Assembly (NCBI GenBank): GCA_964393795.1
Contig: CAYMWA010000002.1
Span: 18,290-82,289 of the forward strand
DNA from: Chryseosolibacter sp964393795
Lineage (GTDB): Bacteria; Bacteroidota; Bacteroidia; Cytophagales; Cyclobacteriaceae
Length of the DNA stretch: 64,000 bases
Direction: 5' to 3'
Under the pieces are notes generated by a model. It saw nothing but the letters and a program-made list of their open reading frames with translations, made no database searches and was not told the origin of the DNA. Of the stretch, positions 43,801 to 51,271 are shown one piece after another; the stretch's first letter is position 1; each line of letters begins with the position of its first letter. The position numbers and the translations under genes are program-made.

Positions 43801-45819
43801 GTATTTCAGCGTGAAGCCCTTTCCGGTGATCTCGAAATTGCCTGCGTAGACTGTTCCGTCGAACTTGATGTCGCGGTTCTGCAAAATGGTGATCACGCTG
43901 CTGTCGGGAACGATGTGTACGTTGAGTGAATCGCTCACCTTGAATTCTTCGACACCCCTCACCCGCATGTTCCGTTCATCGAAATTGACGGTGGCATTGG
44001 GATGCGTATCGATCACGCTGTGGATTTTCAGATTGTCATAGTCTTCTTCGCCCTTGTTTGCGAGGTAAATATCGATCGCCCGCTGCTTTACCTGAACGAT
44101 GTCGGTGCGCGCGTCGTAGTTGACAAGGCCTTTCTCCTTCAGGAATATCATGGCGTTTTTGATTTCCATCGGATTCTTGCGTACAAACTGAGCAAGATCA
44201 CCCGAGTAAAATTCGCGCACGCCGTTTTTCAATGCATAGTTGGCGACCAGGGCCACGGGGTGGAAAGTGAAGCCGACACCTTTCAAAACGCGGTAGTCGT
44301 TCGGGTCATAAAAATCGACCGATTCGATAATCACGGGCACGGCATTGCGCGCACCGTCTATCTGCACGTTAAGACTGTCGGAGTACAAATCCCAGCGCAG
44401 CGCATCAGCAGAGAAGTCGACGTTGAAAAAACTTGAGCTGTAAGGAGCGTTGCGCATGGCCCCCTTGTCTTTCTGCAGGAGCAGCCGTTGTGTGCTGTCG
44501 GCCCCATAGGTGTACTTGAGCCGCACCATCTGATGCACGATGGAGTCATTGCCCTGATGAATGCTGATTTTTGTTTTTTCCGATGAGATAACACCCGGAG
44601 AAAAATCGAACTGTCCTGACCGGGCTGTAAATTTTTTTTGCCCCCGATTGTACACTTCTATGACAGCCGGATCGCCGGCTACGCTCGCGCTTGAGATCTT
44701 GTTTCCGGTCAACGAAAAGCCGCCTTTGTAGCGGACGTTATCATCTGCGATGCCAGTGATCACGAGGTTGCTTTCGTATGATTTGAAGCGTGGGTATGAG
44801 GCGTACGTAGAATCTTTACGCGTCTCGGATTTGTATTCAAAAGTTCCCGGGATAAAGCCGGGTGTCTTGCCTACGTAGTTGAGCTTTACCAACGCCGATG
44901 TGAGTTGCGGTCTCCTGGTGTCGAAGTCGTAGGTGGTCATATTGCAAATAAGCGAATCGGGACTCAGACCCGCCTCGGTCCAGTCAAATGATCCGCCTTC
45001 TCCTGCGAAGACTGGTTCACTCAGCGAAAATGTGCCCTTCGTGTTACGCAAGAAAACAGAGTCGTAACGCGTGACAAAGTTGAGGGTTACCCTGTCAAAT
45101 TGGATCACTGGTCCGCTGAGTTCTTTCGGCAACGGCGGTGTCATCCAACTGGGCATGAAGTCTTGCGCTAACGGAGCCGCGTCTTCTGTGTACGTGTTGT
45201 CTTGCCATGCATCTTCCGACCAGGGGTCAGAACCATTATCGGCAGGAGCCGGATCATCCCAGCCCGACGAAGGTGCGTTGTCTGCGGGTGGAGGATCGTC
45301 CCAGCTCAACGTTTCCTGCGGAACAACCTCCAGGAACTCGAATGAATAGGAATCATCGCGCGCGTACAACCGGAACGTATTGTCATATGACAAGGCATGG
45401 TGTTGGAAGAAGCGGCGGCTGGCTTCAAAAAAATATTGCGTCTGGGCAGCGGTGGAGTTTTCAATCACTTTGCCAGCGACAGCAAGGTAGCCGGAGAGCG
45501 TGTTGGCATCGGCACGTTCGATGCTGACCGCATTCACAATCGCGCCGAAATAGTTGACGATGTGCGGTCTGAGTGCGAGCTTTCTCCGGCGCATCTGCTG
45601 CGTTTGTTTCTTGATAAGCATTTGTTGATCAAGACCCAGCTGGCCCCAAATGGAGAAGAATCCTGATCCGACAACCGTTGCGTCAAGGCTTCGCGTATTT
45701 TCCAGTACCACGCGGATGCTATCGGGAAAACTGAGCGGCAATGCCGCACGATCGCCCTGAGCATAGCTCAACGCCGAAGCGGCAAGGATCACACATGGTA
45801 GAATAAAAGCTCGTTTCAC
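40858..45819 (-). CDS. Giant exported beta-rich protein of unknown function
   Basis: About 1,653 residues. I place the start at the GTG at 45819, which opens a signal peptide (MKRAFILPCVILAASALSYAQ); an upstream ATG at 45912 would add a His-rich leader with no signal features. AAGG stands about 9 bases upstream. Early in the chain is a tandem WDDPxPADN motif (about residues 170-205). The bulk looks beta-repetitive, with many short strands (e.g. ARWDLTAQKITM, AEYDLKKQELKVSGIPYIIVADARI, IGTLKNTTIVLDTLNGYHRL), somewhat like OstA/LptA-type or AsmA-like chains. The C-terminal 60 residues are Pro/Glu-rich and end in EDDGF. I do not recognise a family; envelope transport or scaffold are possibilities only. 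Confidence 0.75.
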   Translation of the reverse strand: MKRAFILPCVILAASALSYAQGDRAALPLSFPDSIRVVLENTRSLDATVVGSGFFSIWGQLGLDQQMLIKKQTQQMRRRKLALRPHIVNYFGAIVNAVSIERADANTLSGYLAVAGKVIENSTAAQTQYFFEASRRFFQHHALSYDNTFRLYARDDSYSFEFLEVVPQETLSWDDPPPADNAPSSGWDDPAPADNGSDPWSEDAWQDNTYTEDAAPLAQDFMPSWMTPPLPKELSGPVIQFDRVTLNFVTRYDSVFLRNTKGTFSLSEPVFAGEGGSFDWTEAGLSPDSLICNMTTYDFDTRRPQLTSALVKLNYVGKTPGFIPGTFEYKSETRKDSTYASYPRFKSYESNLVITGIADDNVRYKGGFSLTGNKISSASVAGDPAVIEVYNRGQKKFTARSGQFDFSPGVISSEKTKISIHQGNDSIVHQMVRLKYTYGADSTQRLLLQKDKGAMRNAPYSSSFFNVDFSADALRWDLYSDSLNVQIDGARNAVPVIIESVDFYDPNDYRVLKGVGFTFHPVALVANYALKNGVREFYSGDLAQFVRKNPMEIKNAMIFLKEKGLVNYDARTDIVQVKQRAIDIYLANKGEEDYDNLKIHSVIDTHPNATVNFDERNMRVRGVEEFKVSDSLNVHIVPDSSVITILQNRDIKFDGTVYAGNFEITGKGFTLKYDSFFISLTHIDSINFYVTEKNARGQLIRRKVNNAMVGADSAVAAAGGLGNASASSGTLYISRANNKSGKEDVPGYPRLDATTGGVIYFDREEILSGVYDRSMFFVVPPFKLDSLNNADPLSIKFDGTFISSGMFPSIKETLHTMPDKSLGFEHYIPPPGYQLYKGDGKMNGVLTMNTRGLRGQGQIDFLAASVRSRDFTFYPDSVVARGNRAYIQEKQFGSVLFPQASLPDFQMKWLPKQDRMQLKNLQAPFNFYDSTAQMRGVITISKKGVAGAGRLETRGTELVSREMNFLGKEFGARHARFKVKSDDPNKNLLAGDDIRLKFNLEENYADISPEIEGTAAIEFPYAQFKTSIPRARWDLTAQKITMSKAPDVPIENSYFYTTRKELDSLYFNAEKAEYDLKKQELKVSGIPYIIVADARITPENNEVLIHENARIGTLKNTTIVLDTLNGYHRLTEGVVDIISRKEFSGYATYQYVNFLSDTFAIKMTDFHLEPILPEEGARRSSRRRSEASMQTVAKGSVRESENLVLGAGMFYKGDMTMYATRPALQLDGYIKLDIKKIKDYNTWIEYSQTGDETEVILDFDNAVDEDGKKLNAGLHFSAADNSLYLTFASDKRSEYDDDFFTPSGKLFYDNESKEYKIEDTEKAAGNKLSGKVFTYSDETTQTKFEGNVNLYSGGKNFNITATAIGSANFNGQDVNLNSFIMMETDVPSAAFDVMARELVDVIKNEGAEEGLGDQTELLYKIANIVGERPVKEYEAQSRQGYVSLSTLPQLVKPLVFSNVKLKWSPEHKAFYSEGKLGISHSNRTDINGGFEGFMEFRRTSDGISIFNVFFKASAESWYYFGIEDNRLLVHSSNKEFNDIITKKTNAGKAKIGEVAFVPGSDEETVAFINRFRKQYLGIDVPYSLYEGPAPLETTPFMNTLPIQTIPGPGQDNPQTPPDTTPPSVEPQPDKREEAVEQVPPPVKKEEEVEDDGF

Positions 45820-45913
45820 CTCAATAAACCTTGAAATTCGCAAATTATCGGTAAATAAACTACGGTCTTTTTGAAACGGGAAAATGTGGTGGTTATGGTG
45901 ACGTTTATGCAAA

Positions 45914-46126
45914 TTATTGCCTTGCCTTGTTGATCAGAAACAGAATGATGGAGAGGAGGATGCTGATCAGAATGCTGGTAGTAATCGGGAAGTAGAACTT
46001 GAAATTGCCCTTATCGACAACAATGTCGCCGGGCAGTTTCCCCAGCCACGGCAGCCGTGGCAGAAAGTGAACGATCACGCCCGCGAGGATGAGCAGAATA
46101 CCTGCGATTATCAATATTTTTGCCAT
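45914..46126 (-). CDS. DUF2905 small membrane protein
   Basis: A 70-residue protein from the ATG at 46126 (MAKILIIAGI). Two membrane helices flank a short loop with the DUF2905 signature LPWLGKLPGDIVVDKGNFKFYFPITTS. The function of the family is unknown. An upstream reading frame extension is not needed and lacks similarity. It is divergent from the RsmI-type gene with 30 bases between starts, and lies 94 bases upstream of the giant gene's start on the same strand. Confidence 0.88.
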   Translation of the reverse strand: MAKILIIAGILLILAGVIVHFLPRLPWLGKLPGDIVVDKGNFKFYFPITTSILISILLSIILFLINKARQ

Positions 46127-46156
46127 CTTCAAAAATATAAAACAGCGTACACTCGG

Positions 46157-46867
46157 ATGCCTAACAGGGGAAATTTGTTTTTGATTCCGACGGTCATTGC
46201 TGCGGGCACGCAAGAGGATGTGATTCCGGCAGGGCTGCGGACAAAACTTGCGGACATTCATCATTTTCTTGCGGAAGATGTACGAACAGCGCGACGGTTC
46301 CTCTCAAGCCTGAAGGTCTACGAGCAGATCGAGGCGCTTTCGTTTTCCGTACTCGACAAGAGTACCCCTGAAGCGAGCATAGCCGATTTGTTTGCTCCCG
46401 TTTTCGACGGATATCATCTCGGCGTTCTCTCCGAGTCAGGATGTCCCGGCATCGCCGACCCCGGCGCATTGGCAGTGAAGTATGCCCATCAGCACAACAT
46501 TCGCGTGATCCCGCTCGTGGGACCGTCGTCCATCTTGCTCTCGTTGATGGCGTCAGGCCTGAATGGACAGCGGTTTGCCTTTCAGGGATACCTGCCCATT
46601 CGTGCGAAAGAACGAACCAAAGCTATTCGCGAGTTGGAGAAGGAATCGCGGCTGCAAAATCAAACGCAGATCTTTATTGAAACACCTTACCGGAACAATG
46701 CGCTCTTTGAGAGTCTGCTAGCTGCCCTCACACCTGAAACGCGCTTGTGTGTGGCCAGCGATGTTACCGGAGCGCGCGAATTCATCCTGACCAAGACCGT
46801 CAGACAGTGGCGGGCTCAACCGCAAGCGTTTCCCAAAGTGCCTTCTGTCTTTTTATTTCTGGCATGA
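46157..46867 (+). CDS. RsmI-type SAM-dependent (tetrapyrrole-fold) methyltransferase
   Basis: A 236-residue protein of the tetrapyrrole-methylase fold that includes RsmI, the 16S rRNA C1402 2'-O-methyltransferase. Visible motifs are the ENVRTARRFL-like EDVRTARRFLSSL, LGVLSESGCPGIADPGALAVKYAH, VIPLVGPSSILLSLMASGLNGQRFAFQGYLP and IFIETPYRNNALFE. It is shorter at the N-terminus than E. coli RsmI and belongs to the Bacteroidota variant. I chose the ATG at 46157 (MPNRGNLFLIP); earlier codons overlap the divergent DUF2905 gene. It is followed by metK, which makes its cofactor. Confidence 0.88.
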   Translation: MPNRGNLFLIPTVIAAGTQEDVIPAGLRTKLADIHHFLAEDVRTARRFLSSLKVYEQIEALSFSVLDKSTPEASIADLFAPVFDGYHLGVLSESGCPGIADPGALAVKYAHQHNIRVIPLVGPSSILLSLMASGLNGQRFAFQGYLPIRAKERTKAIRELEKESRLQNQTQIFIETPYRNNALFESLLAALTPETRLCVASDVTGAREFILTKTVRQWRAQPQAFPKVPSVFLFLA

Positions 46868-46902
46868 GCACCGCTTCCGTTTTTTCATTTGCGCATTTCG
46901 TC

Positions 46903-46910
46903 TAAATTTG
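46903..46910 (+). promoter_or_regulatory. -7 promoter element of metK
   Basis: TAAATTTG matches TAnnTTTG exactly and lies 24 bases before the metK ATG. No TTG is found at the standard distance upstream, so the -33 half is uncertain. Confidence 0.4.
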
Positions 46911-46934
46911 CCCGACCTAATTTAATCGTTAATT

Positions 46935-48188
46935 ATGCCTTACTTATTTACTTCAGAATCTGTTTCTGAAGGCCATCCTGACAAGGTTGCTGACCAGATC
47001 TCGGACGCACTCATTGACTATTTTTTGGCCTACGATGCCAACTCGAAGGTAGCTTGTGAAACCCTCGTCACAACAGGGCAGGTCGTGCTCGCCGGGGAAG
47101 TAAAATCTGAGGCTTATCTTGATGTGCAGGATATCGCCCGTGAAGTGATCCGAAAAATCGGATACACGAAGAGCGATTATATGTTTGAGGCGAACTCTTG
47201 TGGAATTCTCTCTGCAATCCATGAGCAGTCACCTGATATTAACCAGGGTGTTGAACGAAGGAAAAAGGAAGATCAGGGCGCCGGCGATCAGGGGATGATG
47301 TTCGGCTATGCCACGAATGAAACGGACAGTTACATGCCCCTTCCCCTTGAGATTGCCCACCTCCTGCTGCGCGAACTGTCTGCTATCAGAAAGGAAGGCA
47401 GGACTTTGAAATACCTCCGGCCCGATGCGAAATCCCAAGTCACCATAGAGTATGGCGACGACAATCGTCCTATGAGGATTGATACGATTGTGCTGTCCAC
47501 CCAACACGATCCGTTCGCAAGCGATGCAAAGATGCTGAAGCAAATTCGCGAGGATATCATCCGTGTTGTCATTCCCCGCGTGAAGAAAAAACTGCCCAAG
47601 CGTGCACAAAAGCTTTTTACTTCGGACATCAAATACCATATCAACCCGACCGGCAAGTTCGTCATCGGCGGACCCCACGGTGACACAGGGTTGACCGGCC
47701 GCAAGATCATTGTGGATACCTATGGCGGAAAAGGTGCACATGGTGGGGGTGCCTTTTCGGGCAAGGATCCCTCTAAAGTTGATCGATCCGCCGCCTATGC
47801 CACGCGACATATTGCCAAGAACCTGGTAGCCGCGGGGGTCTGCGACGAGGCACTTGTACAGGTAGCGTATGCAATCGGAGTAGCAAAACCAGTAGGGCTG
47901 TTCGTCAGCACCAACGGCACCGCGAAGGTCAACCTCACCGATGGCGAAATCGCCCGGAAGGTGGAAAAGATTTTTGACCTTCGCCCCTATTTTATCGAAC
48001 AACGCTTTAACCTCCGTACGCCGATCTATTTTGAAACTGCCGCCTACGGGCACATGGGAAGGGAGCCACGGCGTGTAGAGAAAATATTCAACGCTGGCAA
48101 ACCCAACCAAAAGAAGATCAAGGTAGAACTGTTCCCCTGGGAAAAACTCGACTATGTCGACCAGGTGAAAAAAGCATTCCGCCTGTAA
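46935..48188 (+). CDS. metK: S-adenosylmethionine synthetase MetK
   Basis: Makes S-adenosylmethionine from methionine and ATP. At 417 residues it has the length typical of Bacteroidota. Motifs: EGHPDKVADQISDA near the start, DQGMMFGYAT, the glycine-rich FVIGGPHGDTGLTGRKIIVDTYGG, and GGGAFSGKDPSKVDRSAAY. The N-terminal His and two Asp ligands for Mg are kept. It is transcribed from its own promoter after the RsmI-type gene and converges on hpf with a GC-rich hairpin between them. Confidence 0.98.
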   Translation: MPYLFTSESVSEGHPDKVADQISDALIDYFLAYDANSKVACETLVTTGQVVLAGEVKSEAYLDVQDIAREVIRKIGYTKSDYMFEANSCGILSAIHEQSPDINQGVERRKKEDQGAGDQGMMFGYATNETDSYMPLPLEIAHLLLRELSAIRKEGRTLKYLRPDAKSQVTIEYGDDNRPMRIDTIVLSTQHDPFASDAKMLKQIREDIIRVVIPRVKKKLPKRAQKLFTSDIKYHINPTGKFVIGGPHGDTGLTGRKIIVDTYGGKGAHGGGAFSGKDPSKVDRSAAYATRHIAKNLVAAGVCDEALVQVAYAIGVAKPVGLFVSTNGTAKVNLTDGEIARKVEKIFDLRPYFIEQRFNLRTPIYFETAAYGHMGREPRRVEKIFNAGKPNQKKIKVELFPWEKLDYVDQVKKAFRL

Positions 48189-48195
48189 AAACAAA

Positions 48196-48223
48196 CCGGT
48201 CCGACCTGTGGAGGCCGGACCGG
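48196..48223. terminator. Hairpin between convergent metK and hpf
   Basis: CCGGTCCG (48196-48203) pairs with CGGACCGG (48216-48223), an 8-bp GC-rich stem with a 12-base loop. There is no T-run on either side, so it may slow transcription from both directions but is not a classic intrinsic terminator. Confidence 0.4.
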
Positions 48224-48248
48224 CATCGGAGGATTAACCCAGTCCCAC

Positions 48249-48581
48249 TCAGCTTGTCATTTGCAGTTGCGTCAACCGTTTGCTGTCGCGGTTGCGCAGT
48301 TTTTCCTTGAACTTTTTCAGTTGCATGCGCAACGAATCAGCAGCCAGGTCAGCGGCGGCCTCGAACGTACGCGCTTTCTCAATAGCAAAAAGCTGTGTTC
48401 CGGGAAGGTTTATTTTTATTTCCACGGTCTTGTTTTCGATTCCTTCATTATTCAGGCGCAGGAAGACCTCTCCGTCGACCAACCGATCATAGAACGTTTC
48501 AAGCTTGTTGACTTTTTTCCGAATAAAGTCAACCAGCTTCCTGTCTGCAACAAAATGGATGGAATGAACTTGCAACTTCAT
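48249..48581 (-). CDS. hpf: Ribosome hibernation-promoting factor, short form (HPF/RaiA)
   Basis: A 110-residue protein binding the 30S decoding site in resting cells. The fold text VHSIHFVADRKLVDFIRKKVNKLETFYDRLVDGEVFLRL and KTVEIKINLPGTQLFAIEKARTFEAAADLAADSL is characteristic. It lacks the C-terminal dimerisation domain of long HPF, as is usual in Bacteroidota. It follows xerC on the minus strand; rpsU-xerC-hpf is a common order in this phylum, though the usual following tRNA and tuf genes are not here. Confidence 0.93.
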   Translation of the reverse strand: MKLQVHSIHFVADRKLVDFIRKKVNKLETFYDRLVDGEVFLRLNNEGIENKTVEIKINLPGTQLFAIEKARTFEAAADLAADSLRMQLKKFKEKLRNRDSKRLTQLQMTS

Positions 48582-48679
48582 AATGAAAAGATTTAGAGTT
48601 AAACAATAAACCGCTCCGGTTTTTTTCTGACTACCGGAAAGTCAGCGCAAGATTCGTGCTCGTCTGCCGCCGCAGGCAG

Positions 48680-49561
48680 TCAGGCTTTCGGGTGTGCCTG
48701 TTCGAAAATCTTCTTTAGCTTTTCCATGGAGTTGTGTGTGTAGACCTGTGTTGCGGCGAGGCTCGTGTGGCCAAGCAGGTCCTTGACGGCATTTAAATCG
48801 GCACCTTTGTTCAACAAATGCGTTGCATACGTGTGCCTGAGAATGTGGGGGCTTTGCCGCTCTGAAGCGGTAAATGCACCCAGGTATTTCTTGACGATCT
48901 TATAGACCATCACCGGATAACAGGGTGCACCATTGTCGCGAACAAAAAGCCGGCCATGAAGCTGGGGCGCTATCTCGCGATTCCGCACAGCCAGATATTC
49001 CCTGATCAGAGGCTCGATACTCGACGGAAACGGGATGATCCTTTCTTTGTTGCGTTTGCCCAACACCCTGATGGTGTGGTGTTCAAAATCAATCGACTTC
49101 TCCTTCAGATTGATCAGCTCTGAAAGCCGGATTCCGGTACCGTAAAACAGTTCCAGGATGAGTTGTTCGCGAAGTCCCGCCAGGGTTTTGTCAAAGGTGT
49201 GCTTGTCGAGCAAATTTACCATTTCGGTTTCTTTTACGAACACGGGTAATCGCTTGCTCGTTTTGAGTACGGTAATCCTGGTCATCGGGGTTTGCCGGAT
49301 TTTTTTTTCTGCGAGCAGGAAATGGAAGAATGTTCTCAGGGAAGCAATCTTGCGGTTCACAGAAACCGGCTGCCGTCCGGATTCGACGAGACTGACGATC
49401 CAATCACGGATCATCGTGTGGTTTGCAGTTGCGATGTCGTCGACTGAAAAGGTAGTGTGAAGGAAGTCGCGGAATTGAATCAGATCGCCTTTGTAAGCCC
49501 CAACGGTGTGAGGGCTTAATCGCTTTTCAGATTCGAGGTGTTTCAGGAAGGATTCAATCAT
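48680..49561 (-). CDS. xerC: Tyrosine recombinase XerC/XerD
   Basis: A 293-residue recombinase that resolves chromosome dimers at dif. All catalytic residues are visible: Arg145 (YGTGIRLSEL), Lys169 (VLGKRNKERI), His239 and Arg242 (HILRHTYATHLL), His265 (LLGHTSLAATQ) and Tyr274 (VYTH). An N-terminal SAM-like core-binding domain covers residues 1-90. Its place between rpsU and hpf marks it as the housekeeping Xer protein rather than a mobile integrase. A terminator-like hairpin upstream separates it partly from rpsU. Confidence 0.95.
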   Translation of the reverse strand: MIESFLKHLESEKRLSPHTVGAYKGDLIQFRDFLHTTFSVDDIATANHTMIRDWIVSLVESGRQPVSVNRKIASLRTFFHFLLAEKKIRQTPMTRITVLKTSKRLPVFVKETEMVNLLDKHTFDKTLAGLREQLILELFYGTGIRLSELINLKEKSIDFEHHTIRVLGKRNKERIIPFPSSIEPLIREYLAVRNREIAPQLHGRLFVRDNGAPCYPVMVYKIVKKYLGAFTASERQSPHILRHTYATHLLNKGADLNAVKDLLGHTSLAATQVYTHNSMEKLKKIFEQAHPKA

Positions 49562-49596
49562 GCCTTGCCGCTTGCCGCCAAACTTTAGTACAATGT

Positions 49597-49636
49597 AAAA
49601 AAATAATCCCCCAAAGGGAATACCCTTCAGGGGATT
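49597..49636 (-). terminator. Intrinsic terminator after rpsU
   Basis: On the minus strand a stem AATCCCC/GGGGATT (49605-49611 with 49630-49636), with a second inner GGG/CCC pairing, is followed by AT and a run of seven T (complement of 49597-49603). It lies between rpsU and xerC and should end or attenuate the rpsU transcript before xerC. Confidence 0.75.
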
Positions 49637-49675
49637 AAAGTTATTTCTTAGGCAAGGAGCCTGCCGGATGGCAGA

Positions 49676-49870
49676 TTAGCTGTTTTCCTTCATGCGCTGA
49701 CGCTCGCGATAGGCCGCGCGAATGACTTCATTCCTTCTCCTCACAGACGGCTTCTCAAAAGAAGTGCGCGCACGCAACTCCTTCAATACGCCGGTCTTTT
49801 CAAATTTCTTCTTGAAACGCTTTAGCGCCTTGTCGATGGATTCGTTCTCTTTGACGTTTACTATGATCAT
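49676..49870 (-). CDS. rpsU: 30S ribosomal protein S21
   Basis: A 64-residue basic ribosomal protein: MIIVNVKENESIDKALKRFKKKFEKTGVLKELR followed by the basic EKPSVRRRNEVIRAAYRERQRMKENS. The size and sequence are standard. It has its own promoter (TTG-N20-TATATTTG) and a terminator before xerC. In Bacteroidota S21 is notable for a proposed role in occluding the anti-Shine-Dalgarno end of 16S rRNA, consistent with the weak ribosome-binding sites seen throughout this window. Confidence 0.97.
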   Translation of the reverse strand: MIIVNVKENESIDKALKRFKKKFEKTGVLKELRARTSFEKPSVRRRNEVIRAAYRERQRMKENS

Positions 49871-49897
49871 ACGCTTTACTTTCTTAATTCAGGGCTG

Positions 49898-49928
49898 CAA
49901 ATATAGCAAATCGCGCTGAAAGATGCAA
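49898..49928 (-). promoter_or_regulatory. Promoter of rpsU
   Basis: On the minus strand TTG (complement of 49926-49928), 20 bases, then TATATTTG (complement of 49898-49905) fits the Bacteroidota consensus well. The rpsU ATG is 28 bases downstream of the -7 box. Confidence 0.65.
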
Positions 49929-49931
49929 GTA

Positions 49932-51101
49932 TCACCTCAGTATTGCCCTGGATATGACCAGTTTCTGAATTTCGGAGGTCCCTTCACCGATGGTGCACAG
50001 CTTAGCGTCACGGTAATACTTTTCCGCGGGGTAGTCCTTGGTGTAGCCGTAGCCGCCGAAGATCTGTACGCATTCGTTGGCGACCTCGACGGCCACCTCG
50101 GAGGCGTATAGCTTCGCCATGGCCGATTCCTTGTTGACGTCCATGCCCTTGTTCTTGAGGTCGCCGGCGCGATACGTCAGCAGTTTTGCCGCTTCGATTT
50201 TTGTCGCCATGTCGGCGAGTTTGAACGCGATTCCCTGGAAAGACGAGATAGGCTTGTTGAACTGGTGTCGCTCTTTCGAGTATTGAAGCGCCGCTTCGAA
50301 CGCCCCGGTCGCGATACCCAGCGCCAGCGAGGCGATGCTGATCCTTCCGCCTTCCAGCACTTTCATGGCCTGGATGAACCCTTCTCCTTCAGCGCCGAGC
50401 ATTTGCGACCGCGACACCCGGCAGTCGGAAAAGATCAATTCGGTCGTTTCCGAGGCGCGCATCCCCAACTTGTTTTCTTTCCTGCCCGCGCTGAACCCCG
50501 GCGTCCCCTTTTCCACAATAAAGGCGGAGATTCCGTGTGAGTCGCCCGTCTCGCCGGTGCGCACCATCACAACGGATACCTGACCTGATCGCCCATGGGT
50601 AATGAAATTCTTGGCGCCGTTGATGATGTAGTTGTCCCCGTCGCGGACCGCTACCGTGCGCATGTTTCCCGAATCGGATCCGGTGTTCGGTTCGGTCAAC
50701 CCCCAGGCACCAATCCATTCGCCACTGGCCAGCTTTGGCAGGTACCTGCGCTTCTGCTCTTCGTTCCCGAAGGTGAGGATGTGGTTTGTGCATAAAGAGT
50801 TATGCGCCGCCATTGACAGCCCAATCGACCCGTCAATTTTCGAAAGCTCTACGATGGCAGTGATGTATTCAAGATAGCCGAAGCCCGCCCCTCCATATTC
50901 TTCCGGTACAAGCACACCCATTAATCCGAGGTCACCCATCTGGTGGAAGAGGTCAACGGGGAACTCCTGGCGTTCATCCCACTCCATCATGCTGGGTCTG
51001 ATCTTCCTTCCGCCAAATTCTCTTACCATTTCGGCAATCATTTTCTGGCTCTCCGTCTCTTCAAAATTTACCTCCGGTAAATTTTCCGTCATTTCGCTCA
51101 T
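49932..51101 (-). CDS. Acyl-CoA dehydrogenase
   Basis: A 389-residue FAD enzyme catalysing the first step of fatty-acid or branched-chain acyl-CoA oxidation. Typical segments are GLMGVLVPEEYGGAGFGYLEY, GAWGLTEPNTGSDSGNM, GAKNFITHGRSG, the FAD contact RHQFNKPISSFQGIAFKLADM, and QIFGGYGYTKDYPAEKYYRDAKLCTIGEGTSEIQKL. The catalytic base in short-chain types is a Glu near IGEGTSEIQ, present here. Chain-length preference is not predictable. It stands alone on the minus strand, divergent from ugd over 170 bases in which I see no clear promoter or repeat. Confidence 0.95.
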   Translation of the reverse strand: MSEMTENLPEVNFEETESQKMIAEMVREFGGRKIRPSMMEWDERQEFPVDLFHQMGDLGLMGVLVPEEYGGAGFGYLEYITAIVELSKIDGSIGLSMAAHNSLCTNHILTFGNEEQKRRYLPKLASGEWIGAWGLTEPNTGSDSGNMRTVAVRDGDNYIINGAKNFITHGRSGQVSVVMVRTGETGDSHGISAFIVEKGTPGFSAGRKENKLGMRASETTELIFSDCRVSRSQMLGAEGEGFIQAMKVLEGGRISIASLALGIATGAFEAALQYSKERHQFNKPISSFQGIAFKLADMATKIEAAKLLTYRAGDLKNKGMDVNKESAMAKLYASEVAVEVANECVQIFGGYGYTKDYPAEKYYRDAKLCTIGEGTSEIQKLVISRAILR

Positions 51102-51271
51102 ATATTTCGCTTTATTTGCGGAATAAATCTAATCAATAAGACTGTGCCCGCTTTTGAATCGCGCGGAAATAACCGTACTGCTGGAATAGTTTTTTACCTG
51201 TGGAAATATAGAAACAGCTGACAAATTCGCATTATTGTGCTAGAATCACCAGATGACACTAAACTAAAAAC

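Noticed and set aside
45820..45912. Upstream ATG and His-rich leader for the giant exported protein
   Set aside because: It would bury the signal peptide behind 31 residues with no signal features; the GTG at 45819 has a better context.
47229..48194. Long minus-strand reading frame opposite metK
   Set aside because: It lies fully inside metK, has no family pattern, and its residues follow from the codon use of metK on the other strand.
48182..48260. tRNA genes expected after hpf in this phylum
   Set aside because: I searched the gap by eye; it contains a hairpin but no cloverleaf or TTC-arm sequence, and metK follows instead.
48680..49561. Integrase of a mobile element
   Set aside because: The tyrosine recombinase sits in the conserved rpsU-xerC-hpf context, with no attachment-site repeats or phage genes around.
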